Shown: positions 22,903-31,466 of the stretch, piece after piece
Layout of the letters: the number at the start of each line of letters is the position of its first letter
How positions within the stretch are numbered: the stretch's first letter is position 1
Source of the DNA: Labrenzia sp. R4_2
GTDB taxonomy: Bacteria; Pseudomonadota; Alphaproteobacteria; Rhizobiales; Stappiaceae
DNA length: 64,000 nucleotides
Assembly: GCF_017743865.1 (NCBI RefSeq)
Contig: NZ_JAGHRJ010000011.1
Location: 1 to 64,000, forward strand
Direction: 5' to 3'
The notes under the pieces: generated by a model
The model's input: the letters and a program-made list of their open reading frames with translations, nothing else
Database searches by the model: none
What the model was told of the DNA's origin: nothing
Made by a program: the position numbers and the translations under genes

Positions 22903-25900
22903 CGGGTCATGCCCTGATCTTTGGAAAGATCCTTTTTCAAGGCCTGCGCCTGAGCTTGCTCCTGAGATTGCCTTTTGGCGTTGATCTTCTGGATGGCATT
23001 GAACTTCGGCCATGCGTCGGCAAGCTTAACCCTATCGTCGCCGGCAACCCGGGCAGCCGCCTTATCAAAGGCAACTCCCTCCGGCTTGGCGGTGCCCATG
23101 AACGCGCGCTCCCCGAACCGATGGTTTAACTTGGCAGCAACTTCGCCAAGCTCGGCCTCGACCTGTTTGTCCGCCAAAAGGAACGACAGGCCGCTCTTCA
23201 GGTCGTTTTGGTCTATGGCATTGCGGATCAGCGACAGGGTTTCTTCAGCAGCCGGTGACAACGCCGGAATACCAACACGAGACACCTCACGCGCGCGCTC
23301 CAGCTCCACCGTGCTTGAGGCAGTAAACTCGGCCCTGAGGCGGAGATAGGTTTTCACATCATCACAGAACTGCGGAATGTTGCTCAATGCCTGCTCGCGG
23401 GCCTCGCGGGCGGCCTTGCCCGCAAGTATCCCAGTCTTGCCGCGCAGCACACCAAACCGCTCCGGTGCAGTCGCCAGATCTTCTGCAAGCTTGTTGCAAG
23501 CCGCGGTTTGCGCTTCGCCGTCCAGCTTCACAATCTCCTCAACGCGCATGGCTTTCACGGCTTCTTCCGGTCGCTCAAACACAAGCCGGGCTCGGTTCTG
23601 GATTTCGGCAAAGTGGGCTGTCAACGTGGCATCCGATTGCACCTTGGCCTCCACAGCGTCTTGAATGGATGTGGTCCATATCTTCACACCCGCAATCCAC
23701 GGCTGTATTGGCGCACTATTTTCGCGCGTGTTTGTTTGAACGGTGTTCGTGCTCCCGACAAGACCGCGCTCAACACCGGTGACGCCAATCCCCAGCTTTT
23801 CCCCGAAGGACAAAAGCCTGGTGCCAAGACGTGTCAGCTTTGCCCGTTGTTCAACCAGCCAACAGCGCTGGTTCTGAACCATGGCCTTGGCAACCCGCAG
23901 CCCATAAAGTCCCCGGCTATTGGCGTAGCTCAGCGCCTGGGCATAGAGGTCCGAGCCCGCGTAATCGAGCGTTGTGTCTTTCGCGCCTTTCTTGGATAGG
24001 ACGTCTGTCAATCCGCCGTTTTGGGCGAAGGACAGGCCGCCATGATAGAGCTTCACGTCCTCCCGGTGCCGGGTCATCGCCACATAAGTCAGATGCCGGT
24101 CCAAGGACAGGGTTGCCAGCACCTTCACCTGATCAACAGTCGCCCCTTGCGATTTGTGGATCGTCGTTGCATAGCCATGATCGACATTGCGGTAAGTCTT
24201 TTGGTTGACCTCGACGCTCCGGATATGGTCGTTGTCTCCGATCTCCGCGACGAAGCGCCCTTCGCCCGCTTCAACCACACGCCCGATCATGCCGTTTTTC
24301 ACATTGAGATCACGATCGTTTTTCAGGAATACGATCTGATCACCAGCTGCAAAGAACCGATCCCCCTCTTCGGTGCGGAATTTCTTGCCCTGTTCGATCA
24401 CGCCGCGCTCAATAAGAACGTTGCGCGCCATCCGGTTGAGCCGATGCACATCTTTGCGCAAATGCGCCAGCATCAACATCGCCTTTGACGGATCATAATC
24501 CCGGGACCAGTCATCGATCATGGCGCCGAAGACTTGATCCTTGAGCGGCAAGCTGACGACATGGCCGTTTGCCTCATAGGCATGAAGGGCTTTGCCGACA
24601 TTGCCCCGCGCAAGATCCATGGACGCTTCGCGCATCCACTCAGCGCGCTGGCGATAGATCGTGCCGAGTTCCGCATATCCGGTCCGATCGCTCAAAGAGC
24701 GGAAGGCAGCACCCGCTTCAATTGGCTGAAGTTGGCCTGCGTCGCCGATCAAGACAAGCTTTCCACCTGACTTGGCGACCGTCTCGACAAAGACGCTCAT
24801 CTGACGGCTGTCGACCATGCCGGCTTCATCAATCACGAAGACGGTGTTTCTGTCTGGAAGATCCTCACCCCGCCCCCAAGACAATTGCCAGGATGCCAGG
24901 GTGCGGGAGGCAATCCCGGCTTCCTTTTCCAACCCTTCCGCAGCTTTTCCTGCAAGTGCGGCACCAAAAACCTGATAGCCGTTTGCCTCCCAGACCTCAC
25001 GCGCTGCTTTCATCATCGTCGTCTTGCCGGCCCCTGCCCGGCCGACGACCGACGCCATACGCCCCTCACCCGTAATGCGCTCAATCGCAACACGCTGCTC
25101 ATCAGAGAGCTTTTGGGTTTTTGTCAGAACGCGCGCACGCAGATCTTGATCAACCCCATGGGAGGGGACAGAGACAAGATGATCTGCCCGCCGCGCCATC
25201 TCCGCTTCAAGGCGCACCATCTCCCGGCTGGTCATCTTCGCTGGGATCAAGTCACCGGTTTGCTGATCAACCGCTTCGGCCGCAAGCGTCACAACGTCCG
25301 GAGAGGCCAAAACACGCGCAAGCAGATCCTGGAATCTGTTTGGATCGTCCACGTAGCGGTGAAGGTATCTCGCGATGTCCTGAGTCTCAAAAACGCTCTT
25401 CTCGCGCGTAATCGCATCAAGGACGATTTCCGGCCGGCGCGTGATCCGCCTCACATTCTCAAGACGGCTTTGCGCATGCCAGACCGAGCGTTCCAGACCC
25501 GCATCACGCCCTTGGGCTTTTGCTTGAGTCAGAATATTGCGCGCCTGCACACCGATCTTTGAGGTCGGCTGAAGGTCAATCCCTTGCGCCTCGTAACTGC
25601 GATGATCAATCCGGGTTTGATGCCCGGCTTGTTCCAGGGACTTGTTTGCATGGGCCGCCCACAACGCACGCCACTGGTTCAGCGTTTCTTTATCACCCGC
25701 CCAGGCCCGATACTGAAGCTTTCCATTTTTCTGGCCGCCTTTGCGAACCGGCTCACCCTTCTCATCGAGAAGGGTTTCCCACTTCGACCCAAACCCTTTT
25801 TCCGTGAACGGCGCCATCGTCAGCATGACATGAACATGCGGGTTGTTGTGCTTATCGTGATAGACCCAGTCGGCAACCATGCCCCGTGAGGTAAAAGCCT

Positions 25901-26270
25901 CGCGCACGTAGCCCTGCACCAGGGCAATGTTGTCTTTTCGGCTGAGTTCAACCGGCAACGCCAACACAATTTCACGGGCAAGCTGCGCGTTGACACGCGT
26001 CTCATGCGCCTCGACCGCGTTCCAAAGGGCTTCGCTGGCACCCGCGCTACTGCGCCCATCAATCAGCGTCCGGAACCAGTCCGGCGTTTGATCGGGCAGT
26101 GCCAGTTCCTCATGAACCAGATCGCCGTCCTTATGGACATAATCAAAGCTCCTGTGATCGCTATCGTTCGACACCGTCATTTGGGCGCGGTGCCGGTAAG
26201 CAGCCGCTGCAACACTCGACCGGCCCTCACTCCTGGAGATCACCTGGGCATGGAAATGGTAGATGGCCAT
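22899..26270 (-). CDS. traA: TraA, MOBQ relaxase-helicase
   Basis: A 1123-residue Ti-type TraA. The N-terminal relaxase domain begins MAIYHFHAQVISRSEGRSS, with the catalytic Tyr region and the metal-binding histidines in HNNPHVHVML near residue 145. A RecD-like helicase follows, with Walker A VGRAGAGKTTM near residue 410, the acidic FVIDEAGMVDSRQM motif and a late GYATTIHKSQGATVDQV motif. A long coiled, charged C-terminus completes it. It nicks oriT and unwinds the transferred strand. The gene reads leftward from the oriT region, and traC-traD-traG read rightward, as in Ti plasmids. Frame intact and normal in length. Confidence 0.95.
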   Translation of the reverse strand: MAIYHFHAQVISRSEGRSSVAAAAYRHRAQMTVSNDSDHRSFDYVHKDGDLVHEELALPDQTPDWFRTLIDGRSSAGASEALWNAVEAHETRVNAQLAREIVLALPVELSRKDNIALVQGYVREAFTSRGMVADWVYHDKHNNPHVHVMLTMAPFTEKGFGSKWETLLDEKGEPVRKGGQKNGKLQYRAWAGDKETLNQWRALWAAHANKSLEQAGHQTRIDHRSYEAQGIDLQPTSKIGVQARNILTQAKAQGRDAGLERSVWHAQSRLENVRRITRRPEIVLDAITREKSVFETQDIARYLHRYVDDPNRFQDLLARVLASPDVVTLAAEAVDQQTGDLIPAKMTSREMVRLEAEMARRADHLVSVPSHGVDQDLRARVLTKTQKLSDEQRVAIERITGEGRMASVVGRAGAGKTTMMKAAREVWEANGYQVFGAALAGKAAEGLEKEAGIASRTLASWQLSWGRGEDLPDRNTVFVIDEAGMVDSRQMSVFVETVAKSGGKLVLIGDAGQLQPIEAGAAFRSLSDRTGYAELGTIYRQRAEWMREASMDLARGNVGKALHAYEANGHVVSLPLKDQVFGAMIDDWSRDYDPSKAMLMLAHLRKDVHRLNRMARNVLIERGVIEQGKKFRTEEGDRFFAAGDQIVFLKNDRDLNVKNGMIGRVVEAGEGRFVAEIGDNDHIRSVEVNQKTYRNVDHGYATTIHKSQGATVDQVKVLATLSLDRHLTYVAMTRHREDVKLYHGGLSFAQNGGLTDVLSKKGAKDTTLDYAGSDLYAQALSYANSRGLYGLRVAKAMVQNQRCWLVEQRAKLTRLGTRLLSFGEKLGIGVTGVERGLVGSTNTVQTNTRENSAPIQPWIAGVKIWTTSIQDAVEAKVQSDATLTAHFAEIQNRARLVFERPEEAVKAMRVEEIVKLDGEAQTAACNKLAEDLATAPERFGVLRGKTGILAGKAAREAREQALSNIPQFCDDVKTYLRLRAEFTASSTVELERAREVSRVGIPALSPAAEETLSLIRNAIDQNDLKSGLSFLLADKQVEAELGEVAAKLNHRFGERAFMGTAKPEGVAFDKAAARVAGDDRVKLADAWPKFNAIQKINAKRQSQEQAQAQALKKDLSKDQGMTR

Positions 26271-26402
26271 AAAACGCGGGGAGTCCGGATGTGAAGAGAC
26301 TTAAAGAGACGAACAAAGAACAGAACGGGAAGGCAAAGCGCCAGGACGGCTAGGGAAGGAGCTGCACGCAATTGAGTTGCAGTTCCCAACGAGTACCTGC
26401 AC

Positions 26403-26435
26403 AGGATTGTATTTGCAATCCTATAAGTGCGCTCT
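26403..26435. other. Predicted oriT nick region (Q type)
   Basis: A 7-bp inverted repeat (AGGATTG / CAATCCT, 26403-26409 and 26416-26422) is followed directly by TAAGTGCGCTCT at 26424-26435. RSF1010-type and Ti-type oriTs have an inverted repeat followed by a TAAGTGCGCCCT-like nick site. The nick is expected near 26431/26432. It lies between the divergent relaxase and traC genes, the correct position for a MOBQ relaxase of this kind. Confidence 0.75.
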
Positions 26436-26471
26436 GCACTCAACGATTAAAAATCGTTTCCGCTTGAGAGC

Positions 26472-26491
26472 TATCGCCGTTTCCGGCGATA
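26472..26491. repeat. Perfect hairpin in the oriT region
   Basis: An 8-bp inverted repeat, TATCGCCG and CGGCGATA, with a 4-base loop, about 40 bases beyond the predicted nick. A smaller inverted repeat (AACGATT / AATCGTT) lies between them. Such structures often bind accessory transfer proteins such as TraC or shape the relaxosome. Confidence 0.5.
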
Positions 26492-26879
26492 GGGCGCCAG
26501 AAGCACCATCAAGGTATCAGCAAAAAAACCTGTTCTTTGCCGGTCTGCTGTCCGGGCGATGTGGCAAGTCCCCCAGCGCCCAGACCCGGTTTACCACAGG
26601 CTTCGGCTTTCTCTTCAGCGCTGTATGAGGAGCGCGTTCAAGCCTTCGCCTGCTTCGTCCGGTTTTCCTAAAAAACCGGACTGCAGCCCTTACGGGCTGG
26701 AAAACCGGATCTTCAAAAAGGCTCGAACTACGCGCGAGGTCGGTGCATTTTTTTCAGCTGGCACCCGCTTGGTTGTATCCACTGCAAGTTTTGCAACCAA
26801 ACTCGACTTGGGAGCAACAACACGCTATGAGCGAGCCTCTTCGCCTTAAACAACCCATTTCAAAATAAAGGATACTCCA
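26492..26879. other. Intergenic remainder between oriT and traC
   Basis: No gene is recognised. Two further hairpins are visible near 26663-26705: GGTTTT / AAAACC and CAGCCC / GGGCTG, with a repeated AAAACCGG motif. The traC promoter should lie in the last 150 bases. Composition looks more variable than the flanking coding DNA. Confidence 0.4.
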
Positions 26880-27131
26880 ATGGCTCCGCGCCCGTCCAAA
26901 TCCGCTTCCGAGCAGATCGATGACATCGAAGCACAGATCGCCAAGCTCCAGCAAAAGAAAAGACAGGTTCTCAAAAAGCAGTCCGAGCGCGTTGCAAAAC
27001 TCGTCATGGACAGCGGTCTTGCCGAACTCGACATTGATGAAGCAGACCTAACCAAAGCCTTGAGTGAGATTGCCGCCCGATTTCAAAAGCCGGCCGCTGC
27101 ACAAGCTCACCCTGCAACTCCGCAGACTTGA
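26880..27131 (+). CDS. traC: TraC, relaxosome accessory protein
   Basis: An 83-residue protein of the Ti TraC family. It has a charged coiled-coil part (SEQIDDIEAQIAKLQQKKRQVLKKQSERVAKLV) followed by a small helical domain (LAELDIDEADLTKALSEIAARF) and a Pro/Ala tail. In Ti plasmids, TraC and TraD join TraA at oriT. It is the first rightward gene after oriT. The next gene opens in another frame before its stop. Confidence 0.85.
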   Translation: MAPRPSKSASEQIDDIEAQIAKLQQKKRQVLKKQSERVAKLVMDSGLAELDIDEADLTKALSEIAARFQKPAAAQAHPATPQT

Positions 27132-27435
27132 AGGGCAACTCAAGACCTTTCAGAACCGGATAAGGCGAACGCGATTGCTCTCCCGCAAAAAAGACACCCG
27201 CGAGAAGATCCAGCTTGGTGGCCTCATCGTCAAAGCGGGCTTGCGCGAGACGGACAAGGCCATCCTTCTCGGCATTCTCATAGATGCTGCAAGCCGCATT
27301 GGCGACAAAAATGAGCGCGACCGATGGCGCGCGATCGGAAAGGCCGCATTTGAAGAGTACACTCAAAAGGGCGCTGCTGGTCCTGATCCCGATCACCTTG
27401 ATGCTCACAGCGCTCTGGGGTCTTATTGGGATTGA
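27064..27435 (+). CDS. traD: TraD, conjugal transfer protein
   Basis: A TraD-like protein; the conserved core is RKKDTREKIQLGGLIVKAGL, then RETDKAILLGILIDAASRI and DRWRAIGKAAFEEY. The start is uncertain: the frame begins with a GTG at 27064 inside traC, and a TTG just before the LSRKKD segment would give a protein nearer the Ti length. The 3' end runs well into the traG frame, an overlap of 86-125 bases depending on the traG start. Small basic TraD is thought to assist the relaxosome. Confidence 0.78.
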   Translation: MRLPPDFKSRPLHKLTLQLRRLEGQLKTFQNRIRRTRLLSRKKDTREKIQLGGLIVKAGLRETDKAILLGILIDAASRIGDKNERDRWRAIGKAAFEEYTQKGAAGPDPDHLDAHSALGSYWD

Positions 27436-29275
27436 GACCAGCCTCGCCTCGTTCGCCACGACGCAGAAGGCCTATTTGTTGCTCGGCCGGATCGGGCTCA
27501 CCCTGCCCTGTCTCATCTCCGCAGGCTTAGGCCTCATCGTTCTTTTTTCTGCGCGCGGCAGTCTCGACATCAAATGGGCCGGCTTTGGTGTCTTCTGCGG
27601 GGGGCTGTTGGTCTTTGCCTTTGCAGCGGTCCAGGAGGCGCTTCGGCTCAATGGTCTTGTAAGCCAAGTCCAGTTTGGGTCGGTTCTGCAGTTTGCCGAT
27701 CTCTATTCGATCAGTAGCGCGGTTGGAGCGCTCTTTATCGGTCTGTTCGGTTTGAAGGTTGGCATCAAAGGCAACAGGGCCTTTGGTGACACCCGGCCAA
27801 AACGGGTCTCCGGGCGTAGAAGCATTCACGGCGACAGCGATTGGATGGACACTCGAACCGCTGCGAAGGTGTTTCCCGAAGACGGCGGTATCGTCATCGG
27901 CGAACGTTACCGCGTCGATCAGGACAGCGTCTCGGAAATCAATTTCGATCCGCGTCACAGCAGCACCTGGGGTAAAGGCGGCAAGGCGCCCCTCCTCGCG
28001 TTTGATCAAGGCTTTGGATCAACCCATGGCATCGTCTTTGCCGGCTCAGGCGGATACAAGACAACATCCGTCGTCATTCCCACCTGTCTCCACTATCCAG
28101 GGTCAATGATCGTTCTCGATCCCTCGACCGAGATCGCGCCGATGGTCGCAAGCAGCCGCAACGCGATGGGCCAGAAGGTCATTTGCCTCGACCCTAAAAA
28201 TCCGGAAGTGGGGTTCAATGTCCTTGACTGGATCGGACAGTTTGGATCCTCCATTGAAGAGGACATGGCAACGGTTGCCGCCTGGCTCATGTCAGAAAGG
28301 CCGCGGATTGCCTCCGGCGCCGACGACTTCTTCCGAACCAATGCCGAACAGCTGATTACCAGTGTGATCGCCCATGTGGTCTTTTCTGATTTGGACAACA
28401 CTTGCGGAAAGCGATCGCTGCGCACGGTGCGCAGCATTCTCACCAAACCGGAAGAGAACCTGAAGGAGTTCCTGGCCGACATTCACGACACGGCGCCCAA
28501 CGAATTCGTCAAAGAACTTGTTGGACCCTTTATCAACATGACGCCGCAAACCTTCTCCGGCGTCTATGCCACCGCTGCCAAGGAGACCCATTGGCTCTCC
28601 TATGACACCTATGCCGCGCTCGTCTCCGGCAATGCCTTCAAAACCGACATCATCGCCAACGGCCGGACAACAGTCTTCCTCAACATCGATCTTTCCACCC
28701 TGGAAAATCATCCCGGTATGGCCCGGGTGATCATCGGCGCTTTTTTGAAAGCGGTCTATAACCGCGACGGCGAAATCCAGGGTCGAGTTCTTTTCCTGCT
28801 CGATGAGGCTGCGCGTCTCGGCTACATGCGCATCTTGGAGACGGCACGTGATGCCGGCCGCAAATATGGCATTTCGCTTCTCATGCTGTTCCAGTCGCTT
28901 GGACAAATGCGGGAGGCCTTTGGTGGGCGCGATGCCACATCAAAATGGTTCGAATCCGCTTCCTGGGTGTCTTTCGCGGCGATCAACGATCCGGACACGG
29001 CGCGGTATATTTCCGAGCGCTGTGGCATGACGACCATCGAGGTTGACCAGGTCAGCCGCTCTTCACGCGGCGGGCAAGTTTCTCAGAACCGCTCTCGCCA
29101 GCTCTCTCAGCGTCCTCTTATCCAGCCGCATGAAATTCTGCAGATGCGGTCCGATGAGCAAATCATCTTTACCAGTGGCAACGAGCCGCTCCGATGCGGG
29201 CGGGCCATATTTTTCCGGAGGAAAGAAATGACCGAGAAGGTGGAAAGGTCGCAGTTCGGGAAAGGGAGACGATGA
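27311..29275 (+). CDS. traG: TraG, VirD4-like type IV coupling protein
   Basis: A 654-residue coupling protein that delivers the relaxase-DNA complex to the Trb channel. It has N-terminal transmembrane helices (ALLVLIPITLMLTALWGLIG and others to about residue 160) and a hexameric ATPase domain with Walker A FAGSGGYKTTSVVIP near residue 243. The Walker B segment VLFLLDEAARLG lies near 494, followed by the MLFQSLGQMREAFGG segment. I used the ATG at 27311; a TTG at 27350, six bases after GGAAAGG, is a good alternative that keeps the first transmembrane helix. Completes the traC-traD-traG operon. Confidence 0.94.
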   Translation: MSATDGARSERPHLKSTLKRALLVLIPITLMLTALWGLIGIETSLASFATTQKAYLLLGRIGLTLPCLISAGLGLIVLFSARGSLDIKWAGFGVFCGGLLVFAFAAVQEALRLNGLVSQVQFGSVLQFADLYSISSAVGALFIGLFGLKVGIKGNRAFGDTRPKRVSGRRSIHGDSDWMDTRTAAKVFPEDGGIVIGERYRVDQDSVSEINFDPRHSSTWGKGGKAPLLAFDQGFGSTHGIVFAGSGGYKTTSVVIPTCLHYPGSMIVLDPSTEIAPMVASSRNAMGQKVICLDPKNPEVGFNVLDWIGQFGSSIEEDMATVAAWLMSERPRIASGADDFFRTNAEQLITSVIAHVVFSDLDNTCGKRSLRTVRSILTKPEENLKEFLADIHDTAPNEFVKELVGPFINMTPQTFSGVYATAAKETHWLSYDTYAALVSGNAFKTDIIANGRTTVFLNIDLSTLENHPGMARVIIGAFLKAVYNRDGEIQGRVLFLLDEAARLGYMRILETARDAGRKYGISLLMLFQSLGQMREAFGGRDATSKWFESASWVSFAAINDPDTARYISERCGMTTIEVDQVSRSSRGGQVSQNRSRQLSQRPLIQPHEILQMRSDEQIIFTSGNEPLRCGRAIFFRRKEMTEKVERSQFGKGRR

Positions 29276-29439
29276 GGACGCGCGGCCCAACTGATTGGGA
29301 CAAATGGCTAACCAGATCAGGCGTTCCCCTTTCCGGCAGAAAAGACGGCTGCCGCGCTCGATGCATGCGGAAACTCATGTCGGTCGAGGAGAACGTTTGG
29401 ATGAATGGCGTGAATCGGTTGAGACGCATTGATTCATAA
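29272..29439 (+). CDS. Small hypothetical protein coupled to traG
   Basis: A 55-codon frame whose ATG overlaps the traG stop (ATGA), which suggests translational coupling. The product is basic (RGPTDWDKWLTRSG, then CRARCMRKLMSVEENVW) with two cysteines close together. I recognise no family. It may be a real small gene or chance; the overlap is the main support. Confidence 0.35.
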   Translation: MRTRGPTDWDKWLTRSGVPLSGRKDGCRARCMRKLMSVEENVWMNGVNRLRRIDS

Positions 29440-29481
29440 AACTCATTGGACAGGATCTGCCTCGGCAGCGAGACTCTTGCC

Positions 29482-29742
29482 ATGCATGCACAACAAAGCA
29501 GACCGGTCCATCTTCGCCGCATTGACCCGACCCGGAACATGCGACGGTTCTATAGCCTCACCGTTCAGCCGACGCTGTTTGGCGGCGCGTCTCTCATACG
29601 CGATTGGGGGCCCATCGGAACACGGGGAAAAACAATGATGGTCACTTTTGACAATCCGGCAGATGCCGCCAATGCCCTGATGCGGATAGAGCGATCAAAA
29701 AAGCGGCGTGGATATCGGGAGACAATCACGGGCGTCGAATAA
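29482..29742 (+). CDS. WGR-domain protein
   Basis: An 86-residue protein made almost entirely of one WGR domain: RRFYSLTVQPTLFGGASLIR, then DWGPIGTRGKTMMVTF and a helix with ANALMRIERSKKRRGY. The W-G-x-I-G-T-R-G motif is conserved. WGR domains bind nucleic acids or accompany PARP and MolR proteins, and short stand-alone versions are common on rhizobial and roseobacter plasmids. Start chosen at the ATG at 29482; an earlier start at 29446 is possible. Role unknown, perhaps DNA binding linked to plasmid transfer. Confidence 0.8.
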   Translation: MHAQQSRPVHLRRIDPTRNMRRFYSLTVQPTLFGGASLIRDWGPIGTRGKTMMVTFDNPADAANALMRIERSKKRRGYRETITGVE

Positions 29743-29830
29743 TTCTTACTCCGATGAGGTGGCGGATGTGCTGCGCTCAGGAAACACCGGTCGAAGACCC
29801 CGCTTGAGGCGAGGCCCTCGTGCTGGCCGC

Positions 29831-30148
29831 TTAGTCGCGATTGCTGGTCGGGCGGGACCAGATAAGCTGCAGGCCTTCCTGGCCTTCCACCTCGATTAGG
29901 GTGGCATAGATTGGAGAGGGGAAGCTCGGATCGTCCAGCTTGACCGAGATGTAATCGCGCTCGGTATCTTTCGCCTGCTTCTCCCATCCGGCTCCAAGTT
30001 CAACCGAGCCGGAGTAGATGCGGAATTGCGGGCCGTTTTCGGAGGGGTTTTTGATGCGCTCAAGGCGGGCCTTGACGTTGAGGGCCAGCGTCTTGATCTG
30101 ACCAGTGAAGCCGTTCTTCGTTTTGGTGAATGTGCCGATGTTTGCCAT
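29831..30148 (-). CDS. DUF736 family protein
   Basis: A 105-residue protein of the DUF736 family: MANIGTFTKTKNGFTGQIKT at the start, then the L-N-V-K-A-R-L segment, GPQFRIYSGSVELGAGWEK and YISVKLDDPSFPSPIYATL. The family is common on plasmids and integrative elements of Alphaproteobacteria and its function is unknown. The open frame extends to 30346, but the MANIG start at 30148 is the family's normal N-terminus. Convergent with the WGR gene. Confidence 0.88.
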   Translation of the reverse strand: MANIGTFTKTKNGFTGQIKTLALNVKARLERIKNPSENGPQFRIYSGSVELGAGWEKQAKDTERDYISVKLDDPSFPSPIYATLIEVEGQEGLQLIWSRPTSNRD

Positions 30149-30778
30149 TGTCTTCATTCTTTCGATGTTTCGGGCCACGACCATCGCGGCCTCGATGGCT
30201 GTCGAAGAGATCGGGAACGATCGGCGCGCATTCCTTTGGAACCGAAACGAAGTGGAGGACGGAGGGAAGATACTTTCTTGGCTACCCGCGAGGAATTCGA
30301 ACACCAGTTCGAAGGGGAAGAAAGTTTCGATCCGACGTTGCGTCAAGCCGACCGAGGCGAAGCCGGCTCCCGGTCAGACATGCCTTAATCGAGACCGCTT
30401 AGGGCAACGCCTTTGTGACAGATTAAGGAAATGAAGACCTGCGAACGACGTGTTCGGACCACCCATCTACGGCGGCACCCGAGGCGAGAATGAGCTTGCG
30501 TGATTTACGTTGATGCCAGTCTGGGGAACTGTCATTCTTTGAACTCCGAACAGACCGGCAATCCCTGCTTTGTCCGCGTAAATCCAGCGGCAGGTCGGGA
30601 TGGCAAATGCCAGCGACGGAACGGCGAACCGTTGCACATTGCATCAATGCCTCCGACACAGGCTCCCGCGTTGCCCGTGCCGCACCAGGAATGCCATCCA
30701 TGGAAAGAGCGGGATTGGATTGCCTCTGTAAATTGTGCCTGTTGCTGCACGCATCCTGGCAACGACTGAAGTGGACAA
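30149..30778. other. Region without a recognisable gene
   Basis: About 630 bases between DUF736 and the next candidate frame. Several open frames on both strands exist, but none shows a recognisable motif, normal start context or composition pattern. It presumably includes the DUF736 promoter and decayed DNA. Confidence 0.4.
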
Positions 30779-31105
30779 TCAGCCATCCCCTCCAACCGCA
30801 GCGAAAAGTGGGAGGCCTTGAAGAACGGTGGTCTTGCCGCCCGGGAGCGCTCGAAGCGAAGTCAGGTCCGCTTCACGGCTTTGATGGGAGAAGTTTGGGC
30901 TGCTCGCTTGATGGTCGTGGCAAAACTCTCGGAGAAACGCCGCGATGACCGAGCTGATAGGCTCGGTGGAAACAAAGCCATAGTCCTTGTCCATCTCGAC
31001 GCGATAGAACTTGTCGAGAATGACCCAGCACGGAGATGTAAGGCCAGTGCGCCTACACTCGATTTCAGGAATGTTTAGCGCAACCTGGACATACTGTCCG
31101 CCCAT
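30779..31105 (-). CDS. Hypothetical small protein
   Basis: A 108-residue frame (the frame itself opens at 31210). The segment NIPEIECRRTGLTSPCWVIL, then DKFYRVEMDKDYGFVSTEPI and AAFLREF looks like a folded, conserved protein rather than a shadow. I cannot assign a family with confidence; it vaguely recalls PemK-like plasmid proteins, but there is no proof. It overlaps the 5' end of the metallo-hydrolase remnant on the other strand. Confidence 0.35.
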   Translation of the reverse strand: MGGQYVQVALNIPEIECRRTGLTSPCWVILDKFYRVEMDKDYGFVSTEPISSVIAAFLREFCHDHQASSPNFSHQSREADLTSLRALPGGKTTVLQGLPLFAAVGGDG

Positions 31106-31291
31106 GCCGACGCGAATGATATCATGCGCTGGCTGGGCAATTTCGAGCGGCCACCACTCCTGACATTTGTCACAAACGGAGAGCCCGATGCCTCCGAACA
31201 ACTGCGGCACCGGATCGAAAGCGAACTGGGGTGGCGCTGTTCGGTCCCGTATTACCTTGAAACAAACGTGTTGGTCTTAACGGCTGAATAA
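31079..31291 (+). pseudogene. C-terminal remnant of an MBL-fold metallo-hydrolase
   Basis: A 70-codon open stretch with no start codon in context. It reads LDILSAHADANDIMRWLGNF, then ERPPLLTFVTNGEPDASEQL and RIESELGWRCSVPYYLETNV. This is the C-terminal end of beta-CASP-type metallo-beta-lactamase RNA metallo-hydrolases (the SAHAD and HGEP-like motifs, here NGEP). The catalytic beta-lactamase half is absent upstream, and an in-frame stop precedes it at 31076-31078. A decayed passenger gene. Confidence 0.7.
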
Positions 31292-31466
31292 CAAGGGATA
31301 ATTTTGCTGGGCACACATATGCCCATGGCAACACAACCCTGACCGAACATGATATCAATAAAAATACCTAGGATATTAAGAGGTTATTCAATTACTTCGC
31401 ACATTGTGATTTAGTATTTTATGGACTTGATGGCTTCCTAGATCGAAACAGGGATCTATTTGCACG

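Noticed and set aside
30423..30701. Minus-strand frame of 92 codons near DUF736
   Set aside because: No motif or ribosome binding site; composition does not look coding.
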